This document shows, one piece after another, positions 1 through 9,432 of a stretch of 64,000 bases of DNA (positions within the stretch are counted from its first letter, which is position 1; each line of letters begins with the position of its first letter). The notes beneath the pieces are model-generated. The model saw nothing but the letters and a program-made list of their open reading frames with translations. It had not been told where the DNA came from and did not search any database. Source of the stretch: Mycobacterium sp. SMC-8 (GTDB taxonomy: Bacteria > Actinomycetota > Actinomycetes > Mycobacteriales > Mycobacteriaceae); contig NZ_CP079865.1 of the NCBI RefSeq assembly GCF_025263565.1, forward strand, positions 3,720,001-3,784,000, written 5' to 3'. Both the position numbers and the translations under genes were made by a program.

Positions 1-402
1 ATGACCAACCAGGAGCTGGCGACGTGCGCCATCGAAGGGGTGCCGATCAAGGTCGCGCTGATCAACAACGGCAACCTCGGCATGGTGCGCCAGTGGCAGA
101 CGCTGTTCTACGAGGAGCGCTACAGCCAGACCGATCTGGCCACCCACACCCGCCGCATCCCGGATTTCGTCAAGCTGTCCGAGGCGCTGGGCTGTGTCGG
201 GTTGCGCTGCGAGCGTGAAGAGGACGTCGCCGACGTGATCGCCCAGGCTCGCGCGATCAACGACCGCCCGGTGGTGATCGAGTTCGTCGTCGGCGCCGAC
301 GCCCAGGTGTGGCCGATGGTGGCCGCAGGCACCAGCAACGACGAGATCCAGGCGGCCCGCGGTATCCGGCCGCTGTTCGACAACGAAGAGGGGCACGCCT
401 GA
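1..402 (+). CDS. ilvB: Acetolactate synthase large subunit, C-terminal fragment
   Basis: These are the last 133 residues of the catalytic subunit of acetohydroxyacid synthase, the thiamine-diphosphate enzyme that condenses pyruvate with pyruvate or 2-oxobutyrate in valine, leucine and isoleucine synthesis. The fragment shows the end of the ThDP-binding domain, with [12 protein letters not shown] at fragment residues 22-33; the earlier GDG half of that motif lies outside the window. The gene begins before base 1, so the ATG at base 1 is internal. It leads an ilvB-ilvN-ilvC operon, as in other mycobacteria. Its TGA stop overlaps the ATG of a 21-codon micro-ORF (TGATG at 400-404). Identity is firm; the true start cannot be seen. 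Confidence 0.95.
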   Translation: MTNQELATCAIEGVPIKVALINNGNLGMVRQWQTLFYEERYSQTDLATHTRRIPDFVKLSEALGCVGLRCEREEDVADVIAQARAINDRPVVIEFVVGADAQVWPMVAAGTSNDEIQAARGIRPLFDNEEGHA

Positions 403-455
403 TGAGCGCTTGCGCGAAGAACATGGACGCGGGCATGAGCGCTTGCGCGAAGAAC
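402..455 (+). repeat. 21-bp direct repeat pair at the ilvB-ilvN junction
   Basis: The sequence atgagcgcttgcgcgaagaa followed by c occurs at 402-422 and again at 435-455 with no mismatch. The offset is 33 bases, so the duplication keeps the reading frame. No third copy was noticed by eye in the window. It may be a member of a dispersed mycobacterial repeat, which could not be checked here. Confidence 0.9.
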
Positions 456-467
456 GGAGCGCACTGA
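402..467 (+). CDS. Candidate 21-residue micro-ORF coupling ilvB to ilvN
   Basis: An uninterrupted frame of 21 codons plus TGA fills the whole gap between ilvB and ilvN. Its ATG overlaps the ilvB stop as TGATG (400-404), and its own TGA overlaps the ilvN ATG as TGATG (465-469). The peptide contains the unit MSACAKN twice, at residues 1-7 and 12-18, encoded by a 21-base exact direct repeat. The double TGATG arrangement suggests termination-reinitiation between the two synthase subunits. No homology is claimed. The frame could equally be a by-product of the DNA repeat, with ilvN started from its own GGAG at 456-459. Confidence 0.35.
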   Translation: MSACAKNMDAGMSACAKNGAH

Positions 468-967
468 TGAGCATCACCCACACGCTGTCGGTGCTGGTCG
501 AGGACAAGCCCGGCGTGTTGGCCCGCGTGGCCTCGCTGTTCTCAAGGCGCGGCTACAACATCCAGTCGCTCGCCGTCGGGGGCACCGAACACAAGAACCT
601 CTCCCGGATGACCATCGTGGTCGACGTCGAGGAATCGCCGCTGGAGCAGATCACCAAGCAGCTCAACAAGCTCGTCAACGTGATCAAGATCGTCGAGCAG
701 GACGAGGAGCACTCGGTCTCCCGCGAGCTCGCGCTGATCAAGGTCCGCACCGACGCCGCCACCCGCGGTCAGGTCATCGAGGCCGTCAACCTGTTCCGCG
801 CCAAGGTCGTCGACGTCTCCAACGAGTCACTGACCGTCGAGGCCACCGGGACACCTGGCAAGATCGAGGCGCTGCTGAGGGTGCTCGAGCCTTATGGGAT
901 CCGGGAGATCGTCCAGTCCGGTGTGGTGTCGCTGTCCCGCGGCCCGCGCGGTATCAGCACCAAGTAA
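467..967 (+). CDS. ilvN: Acetolactate synthase small regulatory subunit
   Basis: This is the 166-residue regulatory subunit of acetohydroxyacid synthase, which activates IlvB and in this family confers feedback inhibition by valine. The N-terminal ACT domain (about residues 1-75) begins MSITHTLSVLVEDKPGVLAR. A second domain follows and ends LSRGPRGISTK, and the length is normal for actinobacterial IlvN. The ATG at 467 is chosen because it starts the ACT domain exactly and has GGAG at 456-459, seven bases upstream. A start at 410 would add 19 residues made of the upstream repeat. The gene lies between ilvB and ilvC, and its product acts in the cytosol. Confidence 0.95.
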   Translation: MSITHTLSVLVEDKPGVLARVASLFSRRGYNIQSLAVGGTEHKNLSRMTIVVDVEESPLEQITKQLNKLVNVIKIVEQDEEHSVSRELALIKVRTDAATRGQVIEAVNLFRAKVVDVSNESLTVEATGTPGKIEALLRVLEPYGIREIVQSGVVSLSRGPRGISTK

Positions 968-975
968 ATACCTGA

Positions 976-2019
<1,044 letters not shown>

Positions 2020-2045
2020 CCGGTCCGTTCCCGTCGCGGAATAGT

Positions 2046-2084
2046 AATCCCGGTCGTGATCAGTCGCTGATCACGACCGGGATT
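2046..2084 (+). terminator. Hairpin terminator after ilvC
   Basis: An exact 18-base inverted repeat (2046-2063 and 2067-2084) with a three-base loop lies 26 bases after the ilvC stop. No strong T run follows, which is common for mycobacterial terminators. It should isolate the ilv operon from the next promoter. Confidence 0.8.
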
Positions 2085-2114
2085 GCTGTTCCGGGGGACC
2101 CGCGCGGGGGTCGG

Positions 2115-2120
2115 TACTCT
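2115..2120 (+). promoter_or_regulatory. -10 hexamer TACTCT, leaderless promoter of the DUF3159 gene
   Basis: TACTCT ends eight bases before the ATG at 2129. A transcript from it would begin at or next to the start codon. The same position makes the alternative GTG at 2123 less likely, because that codon would lie upstream of the expected transcript start. Confidence 0.5.
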
Positions 2121-2128
2121 CGGTGATC

Positions 2129-2755
2129 ATGACGGGCACCCCGACTCCGGCCTCGGCGCTGCTGGCGCGTGCCGGCGGCATCCGCGGACTCGTATACACC
2201 GCGCTGCCGGTCACGACGTTCGCCGCGCTCAACTCGGTTGCCGGGTTGACACCCGCACTGATCGCGGCGGTGGTCGCCGGGGCGTGCGTGCTGGCCTGGC
2301 AGCTGGTGCACCGCGAGTCCACCCGGCCCGCGCTGTTCGGTTTCGCCGGAGTCGCAGTGGGCGCGGGTTTCGCGTTGGTCACCGGGCAGGCCAAGGACTT
2401 CTACCTTCCCGGCATCTGGCTGTATCTGATGATGGCGGTCCTGTTCACCGGCTCGGTCATCGTCCGCCGGCCGTTGATCGGGGTCGTGTGGGCGTGGATG
2501 ACCGGGCGCGACGGCACCTGGCGGCGAACCCGCCGTGTCCGCACGGCCTTCGACCTGGTGACGCTGATGATGGCGGCGGTGTCGGCGACGCGGTTCGGGG
2601 TGCAGTTCTATCTTTACGACACCGACCAGGACGGCATACTCGCCGTGGCGAGGATCGCCATGGGGTGGCCGGTGTTCCTGGTGACGTCGACGTTGATCTT
2701 CCTGGCCATCCGCACGGCGATGCGTGCGCTGCCCAAGGGCGGCGAGCCCGCCTAA
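2129..2755 (+). CDS. DUF3159 family membrane protein
   Basis: This is a conserved actinobacterial integral membrane protein of unknown function, 208 residues from the ATG at 2129 (210 from GTG 2123). Several hydrophobic segments are visible: VYTALPVTTFAALNSVAGL, LIAAVVAGACVLAWQLV, ALFGFAGVAVGAGFALVTG, GIWLYLMMAVLFTGSVIV, and a C-terminal VFLVTSTLIFLAIRTAM. A conserved-looking central region includes GRDGTWRRTRR. The assignment comes from resemblance to DUF3159 proteins that sit next to ilvC in mycobacteria. Its stop overlaps that of the convergent quinone reductase gene, so that one TA serves both strands (2752-2755). No specific role can be given. Confidence 0.75.
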   Translation: MTGTPTPASALLARAGGIRGLVYTALPVTTFAALNSVAGLTPALIAAVVAGACVLAWQLVHRESTRPALFGFAGVAVGAGFALVTGQAKDFYLPGIWLYLMMAVLFTGSVIVRRPLIGVVWAWMTGRDGTWRRTRRVRTAFDLVTLMMAAVSATRFGVQFYLYDTDQDGILAVARIAMGWPVFLVTSTLIFLAIRTAMRALPKGGEPA

Positions 2756-3348
2756 TGCAGCCGGTCGGCGACGCCGACGACCCGCCGGGCCAGGTGATCG
2801 AGCGCGGCCAGCGTCGTGTCGTCGAGCTCGTTGCGGTTCTCGGGGCCGGTGATGTGGCCGACGCCGTACGGGTTGCCGTCGGCGAACTTGATCGCGTCGG
2901 TGTATCCGGGCGGCACGATGATGCCGCCGAAGTGCATCAGCGTGATGTACAGGGTGATCAGCGTGGTCTCCTGGCCGCCGTGGGCGGTTTGGGACGACGT
3001 GAATCCGGCGTACACCTTGTCGGCGAGCTTGCCCTGCGCCCACAGCCCACCGAGGGAGTCGATGAACGTCCGGAATTGCGAGGCCATGTTGCCGAAGCGG
3101 GTGGGGGAGCCGAAGATCACCGCGTCCGCCCACACGATGTCGTCGCCGGTCGCGGCCGGAAGGTCCTTCGTCGCTTGATAATTCGCCATCCACGCGGGGT
3201 TGTTGGCGAATGTCTCGGGGTCGCGGGTCTCGGCGACGTGCCGCACCCGTACCTCGGCGCCGGCCGCCTCGGCCGCGGTCGCGACACGGTGGGCCATGGC
3301 AGTGCCGTGGCCCGTCGCCGAGTAGTAGATGACCGCCAGTTTCGTCAT
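2752..3348 (-). CDS. wrbA: NAD(P)H:quinone oxidoreductase, WrbA type
   Basis: This 198-residue flavodoxin-fold protein should reduce quinones by two electrons using FMN and NAD(P)H, limiting semiquinone formation in the cytosol. It begins MTKLAVIYYSATGHGTAMAH, where SATGHGT is the FMN-phosphate loop. GSPTRFGNMASQFR and HGGQETTL are typical WrbA segments around the flavin ring. Length matches the family (about 200). It is transcribed against the DUF3159 gene and ends four bases inside it. It could be called type IV NQO; the subfamily is clear, but the physiological substrate is not. Confidence 0.88.
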   Translation of the reverse strand: MTKLAVIYYSATGHGTAMAHRVATAAEAAGAEVRVRHVAETRDPETFANNPAWMANYQATKDLPAATGDDIVWADAVIFGSPTRFGNMASQFRTFIDSLGGLWAQGKLADKVYAGFTSSQTAHGGQETTLITLYITLMHFGGIIVPPGYTDAIKFADGNPYGVGHITGPENRNELDDTTLAALDHLARRVVGVADRLH

Positions 3349-3415
3349 GGCGCCACCCTACGCGCGATATCGGCGTGCCCGTCGTCGCCGAAAAGAGTGT
3401 ATGAACGCGCCGACA

Positions 3416-4873
3416 TCACTGGGGCCGCGGGGCCAGCGACGGCAGAGTCTTGATGCCGAACTCCCGCCGCAACACGGTGCGGGCGGCGTAGAAACCGGCC
3501 ATTCCGTGCACGCCGCCGCCGGGCGGGGTGGCCGACGAACACAGATACGCCTTCGGTACCGGCGTCGTCCACGGGTTCCACCGCAGCGCGGGTCCGGTCA
3601 GGGCGCTGACCATGTTGTTGGCGCCGACGCCGATGTCCCCGCCCACCAGGTTGGCATTGTGGTCGGACAACCGCGCCGCCGGGATGCTGCGCACGCCGAC
3701 CACCACGTCCCGGAAGCCGGGGGCGAACCTCTCGAACACCTCGGTGACGGCCTCGGCCATGTCGACCGTCGAGCCGGCAGGCACATGGGCATAGGTCCAC
3801 AGGGGCCGGCGGCCCTGCGCGTCGATGCGGCCCGGATCAGCCAGATGAGGCAGCGAGGCCAGCACCATCGGCCACTGAGGATGCCTACCCGCGGCGATTT
3901 CCTTCTCCGCCAAGGCCATCGTGGCGCGATCACCACCCAGGTGCAGTGTCGGCGTATCGGCCAGACGTGCGTCCCGCCAAGGGATCTCGCCGGAGAGTAC
4001 GAAGTCGACCTTCGCCACACCGGGCCCATATCGGTAGCGCCGCAACGTTTTCGCGTAGCGCTCGGGCAACCGGTCGCCGTAGATGTCTAGTAGGGCCGTC
4101 GGCGCGGTGTCGTAGAGCACCACGCCCGCAGGCGGACTCGTCACCGTCTCGCCGAGGATCAGTTCCCCGCCGTGGGCGCGCAGATCCGCGATCAGCGCGT
4201 CCGGGACCGCCTGCGAGCCCCCTACCGGGATCGGCCATCCGACCGCATGGCCCAGGGTCGCCAACATCAGTCCGGCGCCGGCCGATACGAGCGATGGCAT
4301 CCTCGAAATCGTATGTGCCGCAACGCCGGTGAACAAAGCGCGGGCATCCTCGCCGACCAGCGTGCCCCAGGCCGGGGTGCCCTGGGCCAACAGCCGGGGA
4401 GCGACCCGCACGGCGGCGGGCAGACTCGGCGGGATCGACCGCTTGTCGCCCAGCAGCAATCCGACCACGCCGTCGCAGTCGGCGACCAACGGCCCGAGCA
4501 GCCGCCGCCAGGACGCCCCGTGGTCGAGCTCGGCGCAGGTGCGTTCGATGTCGCGGTATCCGATGGCCGCCGGGCGGCCGAGCAGCGGATTGCCATAGGA
4601 CACCTCCGGCACCGCCAGTGTCACCCCGCGGGCACGCAGGTCGAACTCGGAGAAGAACGGTGACGCCAGCGCCAGCGGGTGCACCGCCGAGCAGATGTCG
4701 TGCGTCACACCGCCGAACTCCGGATCGGGCAGCGTCCGTGCGCCCCCACCGGGTGTGGCCTGCGCTTCGATCACCCGCACCGACAGCCCTGCTCGCGCGC
4801 AGATCACGGCCGCGGCCAGTCCGTTGGGTCCACTCCCGACGACGGTCAATTCCACCTGGCCATTAGAGCCCAT
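3416..4873 (-). CDS. Phytoene-dehydrogenase-like FAD-dependent oxidoreductase
   Basis: This 485-residue flavoprotein belongs to the CrtI/phytoene desaturase-related superfamily. The N-terminal dinucleotide-binding fold is plain (ELTVVGSGPNGLAAAVICA, then the acidic VIEAQ), followed by PGGGARTL and a conserved C-terminal GGDIGVGANNM segment near the flavin. It corresponds in position to M. tuberculosis Rv2997, whose substrate is not established, so a carotenoid role should not be assumed. Start options are ATG 4873 and GTG 4855, six codons apart. The ATG abuts the serA promoter, and the two genes diverge with only 14 bases between starts, so their promoters must interleave. Confidence 0.8.
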   Translation of the reverse strand: MGSNGQVELTVVGSGPNGLAAAVICARAGLSVRVIEAQATPGGGARTLPDPEFGGVTHDICSAVHPLALASPFFSEFDLRARGVTLAVPEVSYGNPLLGRPAAIGYRDIERTCAELDHGASWRRLLGPLVADCDGVVGLLLGDKRSIPPSLPAAVRVAPRLLAQGTPAWGTLVGEDARALFTGVAAHTISRMPSLVSAGAGLMLATLGHAVGWPIPVGGSQAVPDALIADLRAHGGELILGETVTSPPAGVVLYDTAPTALLDIYGDRLPERYAKTLRRYRYGPGVAKVDFVLSGEIPWRDARLADTPTLHLGGDRATMALAEKEIAAGRHPQWPMVLASLPHLADPGRIDAQGRRPLWTYAHVPAGSTVDMAEAVTEVFERFAPGFRDVVVGVRSIPAARLSDHNANLVGGDIGVGANNMVSALTGPALRWNPWTTPVPKAYLCSSATPPGGGVHGMAGFYAARTVLRREFGIKTLPSLAPRPQ

Positions 4874-4879
4874 TAGGCT
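4874..4879 (+). promoter_or_regulatory. -10 hexamer TAGGCT in front of serA
   Basis: TAGGCT ends eight bases before the GTG start of serA, which fits a leaderless transcript. It touches the start codon of the divergent oxidoreductase gene at 4873. Confidence 0.5.
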
Positions 4880-4887
4880 GAGGCCTC

Positions 4888-6501
4888 GTGAGTCTTCCTG
4901 TGGTACTGATCGCCGACAAGCTGGCCCAATCGACCGTGGAGGCCCTGGGCGACCAGGTCGAGGTCCGCTGGGTCGACGGACCGGACCGGGAGAAGCTGCT
5001 GGCCGCGGTGGCCGACGCCGACGCGCTGCTGGTGCGCTCGGCCACGACCGTCGACGCCGAGGTCCTCGCCGCGGCCCCGAAACTCAAGATCGTCGCCCGC
5101 GCGGGCGTGGGCCTGGACAACGTCGACGTCGACGCCGCGACCGCCCGCGGTGTGCTGGTCGTCAACGCGCCGACGTCCAACATCCACAGCGCCGCCGAGC
5201 ATGCCGTGGCCCTGCTGCTGTCGACCGCTCGCCAGATCCCCGCCGCCGATGCGACGTTGCGCCAGCGCACGTGGAAACGCTCGGCATTCTCGGGAACCGA
5301 GATCTTCGGCAAGACCGTGGGCGTGGTCGGTCTGGGCCGCATCGGGCAGCTGGTAGCCCAGCGGCTCGCCGCATTCGGTGCGCACATCACCGCCTATGAC
5401 CCGTATGTGTCCCACGCGCGCGCCGCGCAACTCGGCATCGAGCTGCTGCCGCTCGACGAGTTGCTCAGCCGCGCCGATTTCATCTCCGTGCACCTGCCCA
5501 AGACCAAGGAGACGGCCGGCCTGATCGGCAAGGAGGCGCTGGCCGGCACCAAGCCGGGTGTGATCATCGTCAACGCGGCCCGCGGCGGGTTGATCGACGA
5601 GGCTGCCCTGGCCGAGGCGATCGCCAGCGGCCACGTCCGCGGTGCCGGACTGGACGTGTTCGCCACCGAACCGTGCACCGACAGCCCGCTGTTCGATCTG
5701 CCGCAGGTCGTCGTCACGCCGCATCTGGGCGCGTCGACCGCCGAGGCGCAGGATCGCGCCGGCACCGATGTGGCGGTCAGCGTGAAGCTGGCCCTGGCCG
5801 GTGAGTTCGTCCCGGATGCGGTCAACGTCGGCGGCGGCGCCGTCGGCGAGGAGGTCGCCCCGTGGCTGGACCTGGTCCGCAAGCTCGGGTTGCTCGTCGG
5901 GGCCTTGTCGACGGAGCTGCCCACCAACCTGTGCGTGCAGGTGCGCGGCGAGCTGGCCTCCGAGGACGTCGGGGTGCTCCGGCTTTCGGCGTTGCGCGGC
6001 CTGTTCTCAGCGGTCATCGAGGACCTCGACGACGGCTCCGGCTCCGCGTCGCGTGTCACGTTCGTCAACGCCCCGGCACTGGCCGCCGAGCGCGGCGTCG
6101 AGGCCTCGATCGACACCGAGTCCGAGAGCCCCAACCACCGCAGCGTCGTCGACGTCCGCGGGGTGGCCGCCGACGGTTCCACGGTCAACGTCTCGGGCAC
6201 GTTGTCGGGCCCCCAGCTGGTGGAGAAGATCGTCCAGATCAACGGTCGCAATTTCGATCTGCGTGCCGAGGGCGTCAACCTGATCATCAACTACGACGAT
6301 CAGCCCGGCGCGCTGGGCAAGATCGGCACCCTGCTCGGCGGCGCCGCGGTGAACATTCTGGCCGCGCAGCTGAGCCAGGACGCCGACGGCAGCGGTGCGA
6401 CGATCATGCTGCGACTCGACCGTGAAGTGCCCGAGGACGTCCTCGCTGCCATCGGCCGCGACGTGGACGCCGTGACGCTGGAAGTGGTGGACCTGACATG
6501 A
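4888..6501 (+). CDS. serA: D-3-phosphoglycerate dehydrogenase, long type
   Basis: This enzyme catalyses the first committed step of serine synthesis, oxidising 3-phosphoglycerate with NAD. The 537-residue length is that of the long mycobacterial type, with a substrate-binding/NAD core, an intervening allosteric domain (about 310-450) and a C-terminal ACT domain (about 457-533) used for serine inhibition. The NAD motif GLGRIG is at 148-153. The catalytic triad is R232 (NAARGG), E261 (FATEP) and H279 (TPHLGAS). The GTG at 4888 yields [12 protein letters not shown], the expected start. Its TGA overlaps the leuB ATG by four bases (ATGA), so the two genes are co-transcribed. Confidence 0.97.
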   Translation: MSLPVVLIADKLAQSTVEALGDQVEVRWVDGPDREKLLAAVADADALLVRSATTVDAEVLAAAPKLKIVARAGVGLDNVDVDAATARGVLVVNAPTSNIHSAAEHAVALLLSTARQIPAADATLRQRTWKRSAFSGTEIFGKTVGVVGLGRIGQLVAQRLAAFGAHITAYDPYVSHARAAQLGIELLPLDELLSRADFISVHLPKTKETAGLIGKEALAGTKPGVIIVNAARGGLIDEAALAEAIASGHVRGAGLDVFATEPCTDSPLFDLPQVVVTPHLGASTAEAQDRAGTDVAVSVKLALAGEFVPDAVNVGGGAVGEEVAPWLDLVRKLGLLVGALSTELPTNLCVQVRGELASEDVGVLRLSALRGLFSAVIEDLDDGSGSASRVTFVNAPALAAERGVEASIDTESESPNHRSVVDVRGVAADGSTVNVSGTLSGPQLVEKIVQINGRNFDLRAEGVNLIINYDDQPGALGKIGTLLGGAAVNILAAQLSQDADGSGATIMLRLDREVPEDVLAAIGRDVDAVTLEVVDLT

Positions 6502-7520
6502 GTGCAACGATCAAACTGGCCGTGATCGCCGGTGACGGCATCGGACCGGAGGTGATCGGCGAGGCGCTCAAGGTGCTTGACGCCGTGCTGCCCGGAGTGG
6601 AGAAGACCGAATACGACCTCGGCGCACGGCAGTACCACAAGACCGGTGAGGTGCTGCCGGACTCCGTGCTCGAGGAGCTGAAGGGTCACGACGCGATCCT
6701 GCTGGGCGCGATCGGGGATCCCTCGGTGCCCAGCGGACTGCTGGAGCGCGGTCTGCTGCTGCGCATCCGGTTCGAACTCGACCACCACATCAATCTGCGG
6801 CCCGGCCGGCTCTACCCCGGTGTGCAGAGTCCGCTCGCCGGCGACCCGGAGATCGATTTCGTCGTCGTGCGTGAGGGCACCGAAGGGCCCTACACGGGCA
6901 ACGGCGGCGCGATCCGGGTGGGCACGCCGCACGAAATCGCCACCGAGGTCAGCGTGAACACCGCCTACGGGGTGCGCCGGGTGGTTCAGGACGCGTTCAA
7001 GCGCGCCTACCAACGGCGTAAGCACCTGACCTTGGTGCACAAGAACAACGTGCTGACCAACGCCGGCTCACTGTGGTGGCGCACGGTGCAGGCGGTCGCC
7101 GCCGAGTTCCCGGAGGTCGAGGTCGCCTATCAGCACGTCGACGCCGCGACCATCCACATGGTCACCGATCCCGGCCGCTTCGACGTGATCGTCACCGACA
7201 ATCTGTTCGGCGACATCATCACCGACCTCGCCGCCGCGGTCTGCGGTGGTATCGGGCTGGCCGCCAGCGGCAACATCGATGCCACGCTGACCAATCCGTC
7301 GATGTTCGAGCCGGTGCACGGCAGCGCGCCCGATATCGCGGGGCAGGGGATCGCCGATCCGACGGCGGCCATCATGTCGGTGTCGCTGCTGCTGGCCCAC
7401 ATGGCCGAGATCGATGCCGCGACGCGGGTCGACCGGGCGGTCGCCGAACACCTGGCCACCCGGGGAGACGAGAAGCTGTCGACTACCGAGGTCGGCGACC
7501 GGATCCTCGGAAAGCTGTAG
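6498..7520 (+). CDS. leuB: 3-isopropylmalate dehydrogenase
   Basis: This NAD- and Mg-dependent enzyme oxidatively decarboxylates 3-isopropylmalate, the third step of leucine synthesis, downstream of LeuCD, which is encoded at 12.9 kb in this window. The 340-residue protein has the family features: [13 protein letters not shown] near the N-terminus, the substrate arginine segment LLLRIRFEL, and the NAD loop [15 protein letters not shown] near residues 270-290, with metal-binding aspartates in [12 protein letters not shown]. The ATG overlaps the serA stop. It is the shorter actinobacterial LeuB type. The next gene starts within about 40 bases on the same strand and is probably co-transcribed. 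Confidence 0.97.
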   Translation: MSATIKLAVIAGDGIGPEVIGEALKVLDAVLPGVEKTEYDLGARQYHKTGEVLPDSVLEELKGHDAILLGAIGDPSVPSGLLERGLLLRIRFELDHHINLRPGRLYPGVQSPLAGDPEIDFVVVREGTEGPYTGNGGAIRVGTPHEIATEVSVNTAYGVRRVVQDAFKRAYQRRKHLTLVHKNNVLTNAGSLWWRTVQAVAAEFPEVEVAYQHVDAATIHMVTDPGRFDVIVTDNLFGDIITDLAAAVCGGIGLAASGNIDATLTNPSMFEPVHGSAPDIAGQGIADPTAAIMSVSLLLAHMAEIDAATRVDRAVAEHLATRGDEKLSTTEVGDRILGKL

Positions 7521-7558
7521 CCATCGCGGCGTGCGCGTCGCTGACGCGGCAGTGCTGG

Positions 7559-8116
7559 TTGTTCGCCATCGGCTCGTCGCTCTTCGCGCTCGCCACCGCG
7601 CCCCGCTTCCCGGGATGGGTGGGGGCCGCGCCGGCGGATCTGCTGTGCTTTGTCGGCTCCTGGTTCTTCACCACCGCGGCGTGGATGCAACTGGTCCTCG
7701 CCGACCGCGCCGAGCGTCTCGAATGGTCGGCAGCCGCAGCACAGTTCGCCGGGACGTTGTTGTTCAACCTGAGCACCGGCGCCGCGGTACGGGCCCACGC
7801 GGTGCTCGCCGAACGTCGCTACGTCTGGGTGCCCGACGTGACCGGCTCATTGTTCTTCCTGATCAGCGGCGCGATGGCGATGGCGGCGGTCGCCGCCGTC
7901 GGGGCGGTGAGGTCCGGGTCGCGCGACTGGATCACCAACGCGGTCAACCTCACCGGCTGCGTCGCGTTCGGGGTGTCGGCGGCCGCCGCGTTCATCCGCA
8001 AGGACGGCGTCACCGCAGACGAATGGCTGGCCAACTTCGGCACATTTCTCGGGGCGCTGTGCTTCCTGGCCGCGGCGTTGATCGCGCTGCCCCGCCACAG
8101 TCGGTCAGCGGTCTGA
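7559..8116 (+). CDS. Six-helix membrane protein, possibly YrhK-like, with unusual start
   Basis: About 185 residues with six hydrophobic segments: LFAIGSSLFALAT, LLCFVGSWFFTTAAWMQLV, FAGTLLFNLSTGAAV, SLFFLISGAMAMAAVAAV, NLTGCVAFGVSAAAAF and FLGALCFLAAALIAL. The double GS..F pattern recalls YrhK-like membrane proteins, but this is tentative. Within the new reading frame after leuB there is no ATG or GTG. The first usual codon is TTG at 7559, and a CTG at 7541 would give a more natural-looking N-terminus, MTRQCWLFAIGS. The gene ends 12 bases inside the convergent transporter pseudogene. Function is unknown. The start problem could also mean a small N-terminal deletion. Confidence 0.6.
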   Translation: MFAIGSSLFALATAPRFPGWVGAAPADLLCFVGSWFFTTAAWMQLVLADRAERLEWSAAAAQFAGTLLFNLSTGAAVRAHAVLAERRYVWVPDVTGSLFFLISGAMAMAAVAAVGAVRSGSRDWITNAVNLTGCVAFGVSAAAAFIRKDGVTADEWLANFGTFLGALCFLAAALIALPRHSRSAV

Positions 8117-9316
8117 CTCGACCGTCAGCGGCACCGCCGGAATCGCCAACAACGGGAACAGGGCGCACACCGCGAACGCCACCGGGTAGCCGGCGACCGC
8201 GATCAGTCCGCCGAACAGCGGCGGAGCGATGCCCTGGGCGAACAGTTGGCTGGTGTTCTGGGTGCCCAGTGCGCGTCCGCTCCAGAACGGACCCGCGTAC
8301 TCGGCGATGAGAGTGAACGCCAAACCGTTGTCCGACACGGTGATCACCGAGGCGACGATCATCAGCGCGATGCTCACTGGCGAACCCAGCCAGTCGGTCA
8401 CTGCCAAGAGGGCCATCGCGGCCGCCGCGGCGGCGGCGATGATGCGGATCGGACGCAGCCGTGAAGCGATCAGGTCGCCGGTGCGCCTGACGAACATGTC
8501 CGACCACCGGCCCGCACCGATTCGCCCTGCGGCCCCGAGGATCTAGGCCAGCATCACCAGCAGGCCCGCGGATTCGGCCGACCAGCCGTGCCGGGCGATC
8601 AGCCACACCAGCGTGAACGTCCACACCACGACCTGGGGGACGACGAGCAGCGCGGACGTGAGGTGGATGCGCCACAGCATCGGTGAGCCGCGGTACGGGT
8701 TGCTCAGGACACTGTCGCCGGCCTCGGCGCGCGGGGGCCGCGGTGGGTCGATCACCGCGACCGCGCAGAGCACCGCTGCCGCCGCGCACACCACGGCCGG
8801 GAAGAGTAGCGCTGCCGAGACTCCCTCGGCCTCGGCCAGCCGCGGGATCACCAGCGCGCCGACGCCCACGCCGAGGGGCTGAGCGGTCTGTCGGATGCCC
8901 ATCACCAGGCCACGCTGTTCGGCGTCGAACCAGCCGACCACGAGCCGTCCACTGGCGGTATTGCTGCTCGCGGCGGCCATACCACCCAGGAACAGGAAAA
9001 CACCTGTGGTCAGAAGGGAGTCCGCCGAGGCCGCCGCGAACGCCGCCGCGGCGGTCAGGGCCGACCCGAGCGTCAGCACGACCCGTTCGCCGACGCGATC
9101 GACGACGTAGCCCCAGGCGATCAGCGTCGTGACCATCCCCAGGCTGGGCAGTGACGACATCAGCCCGGCCGCCGCCAGATCGAGGCCGCGTTCGTCGTGC
9201 AGCGTCGGTATCAGGAACGCGACACCGTTGATGAACACGTTGGCGCACAGCGTCGCCGACAGCCCGACAGCCAGCATCGACCAGCGCCTCAACGCGCTGA
9301 CCGACGTGGTTCCCAT
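8105..9316 (-). pseudogene. MFS transporter interrupted by an in-frame amber codon
   Basis: Read from ATG 9316, this is a major facilitator superfamily transporter of about 403 codons, positioned like M. tuberculosis Rv2994. It opens MGTTSVSALRRWSMLAVGLS and carries typical multi-helix MFS sequence and a loop GYVVDRVGERVV between helices 2 and 3. Codon 258 is TAG (8545-8543) in the middle of VMLA-stop-ILGAAGRIGAGRWSD. Translation continues in the same frame to 8105 without other stops. The normal residue here is very likely Gln, so one C-to-T change (CAG to TAG) explains the break. It is either a recent pseudogene, a suppressed stop, or a sequencing error. The substrate is unknown. Confidence 0.85.
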
Positions 9317-9335
9317 GGCGCCATGGTCGCACACG

Positions 9336-9375
9336 TGTCTCACAATCCTGAATGGGGTTCCCAAAATATGAGACT
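9336..9375. promoter_or_regulatory. Putative operator resembling the leuC operator
   Basis: Half-site tgtctcacaa at 9336-9345 is identical to the left half of the operator at 12866-12875. At the same offset of 30 bases, 9366-9375 (atatgagact) matches the right half ttgtgagaca at seven of ten positions. It lies between the divergent MFS and FAH genes. This is inference from sequence pattern only. Confidence 0.45.
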
Positions 9376-9420
9376 TTCTGGCGTGGGTGGCGTGCCGTCG
9401 GCGGCGGGTGTATCGCGCAC

Positions 9421-9426
9421 TAGGCT
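9421..9426 (+). promoter_or_regulatory. -10 hexamer TAGGCT of the FAH-family gene
   Basis: TAGGCT is followed by six bases and then the ATG at 9433, the spacing expected for leaderless transcription. The putative operator at 9336-9375 lies upstream of the -35 region. Confidence 0.55.
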
Positions 9427-9432
9427 GGCCCT

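Noticed and set aside
410..466. Extended IlvN N-terminus from 410
   Set aside because: The extra 19 residues come from the direct repeat, are not part of the ACT domain, and the ATG at 467 has its own ribosome site.
2083..3453. A 456-codon plus-strand frame over the DUF3159 and WrbA genes
   Set aside because: It is an Arg/Gly/Pro-rich shadow in another frame, overlapping two recognisable genes.
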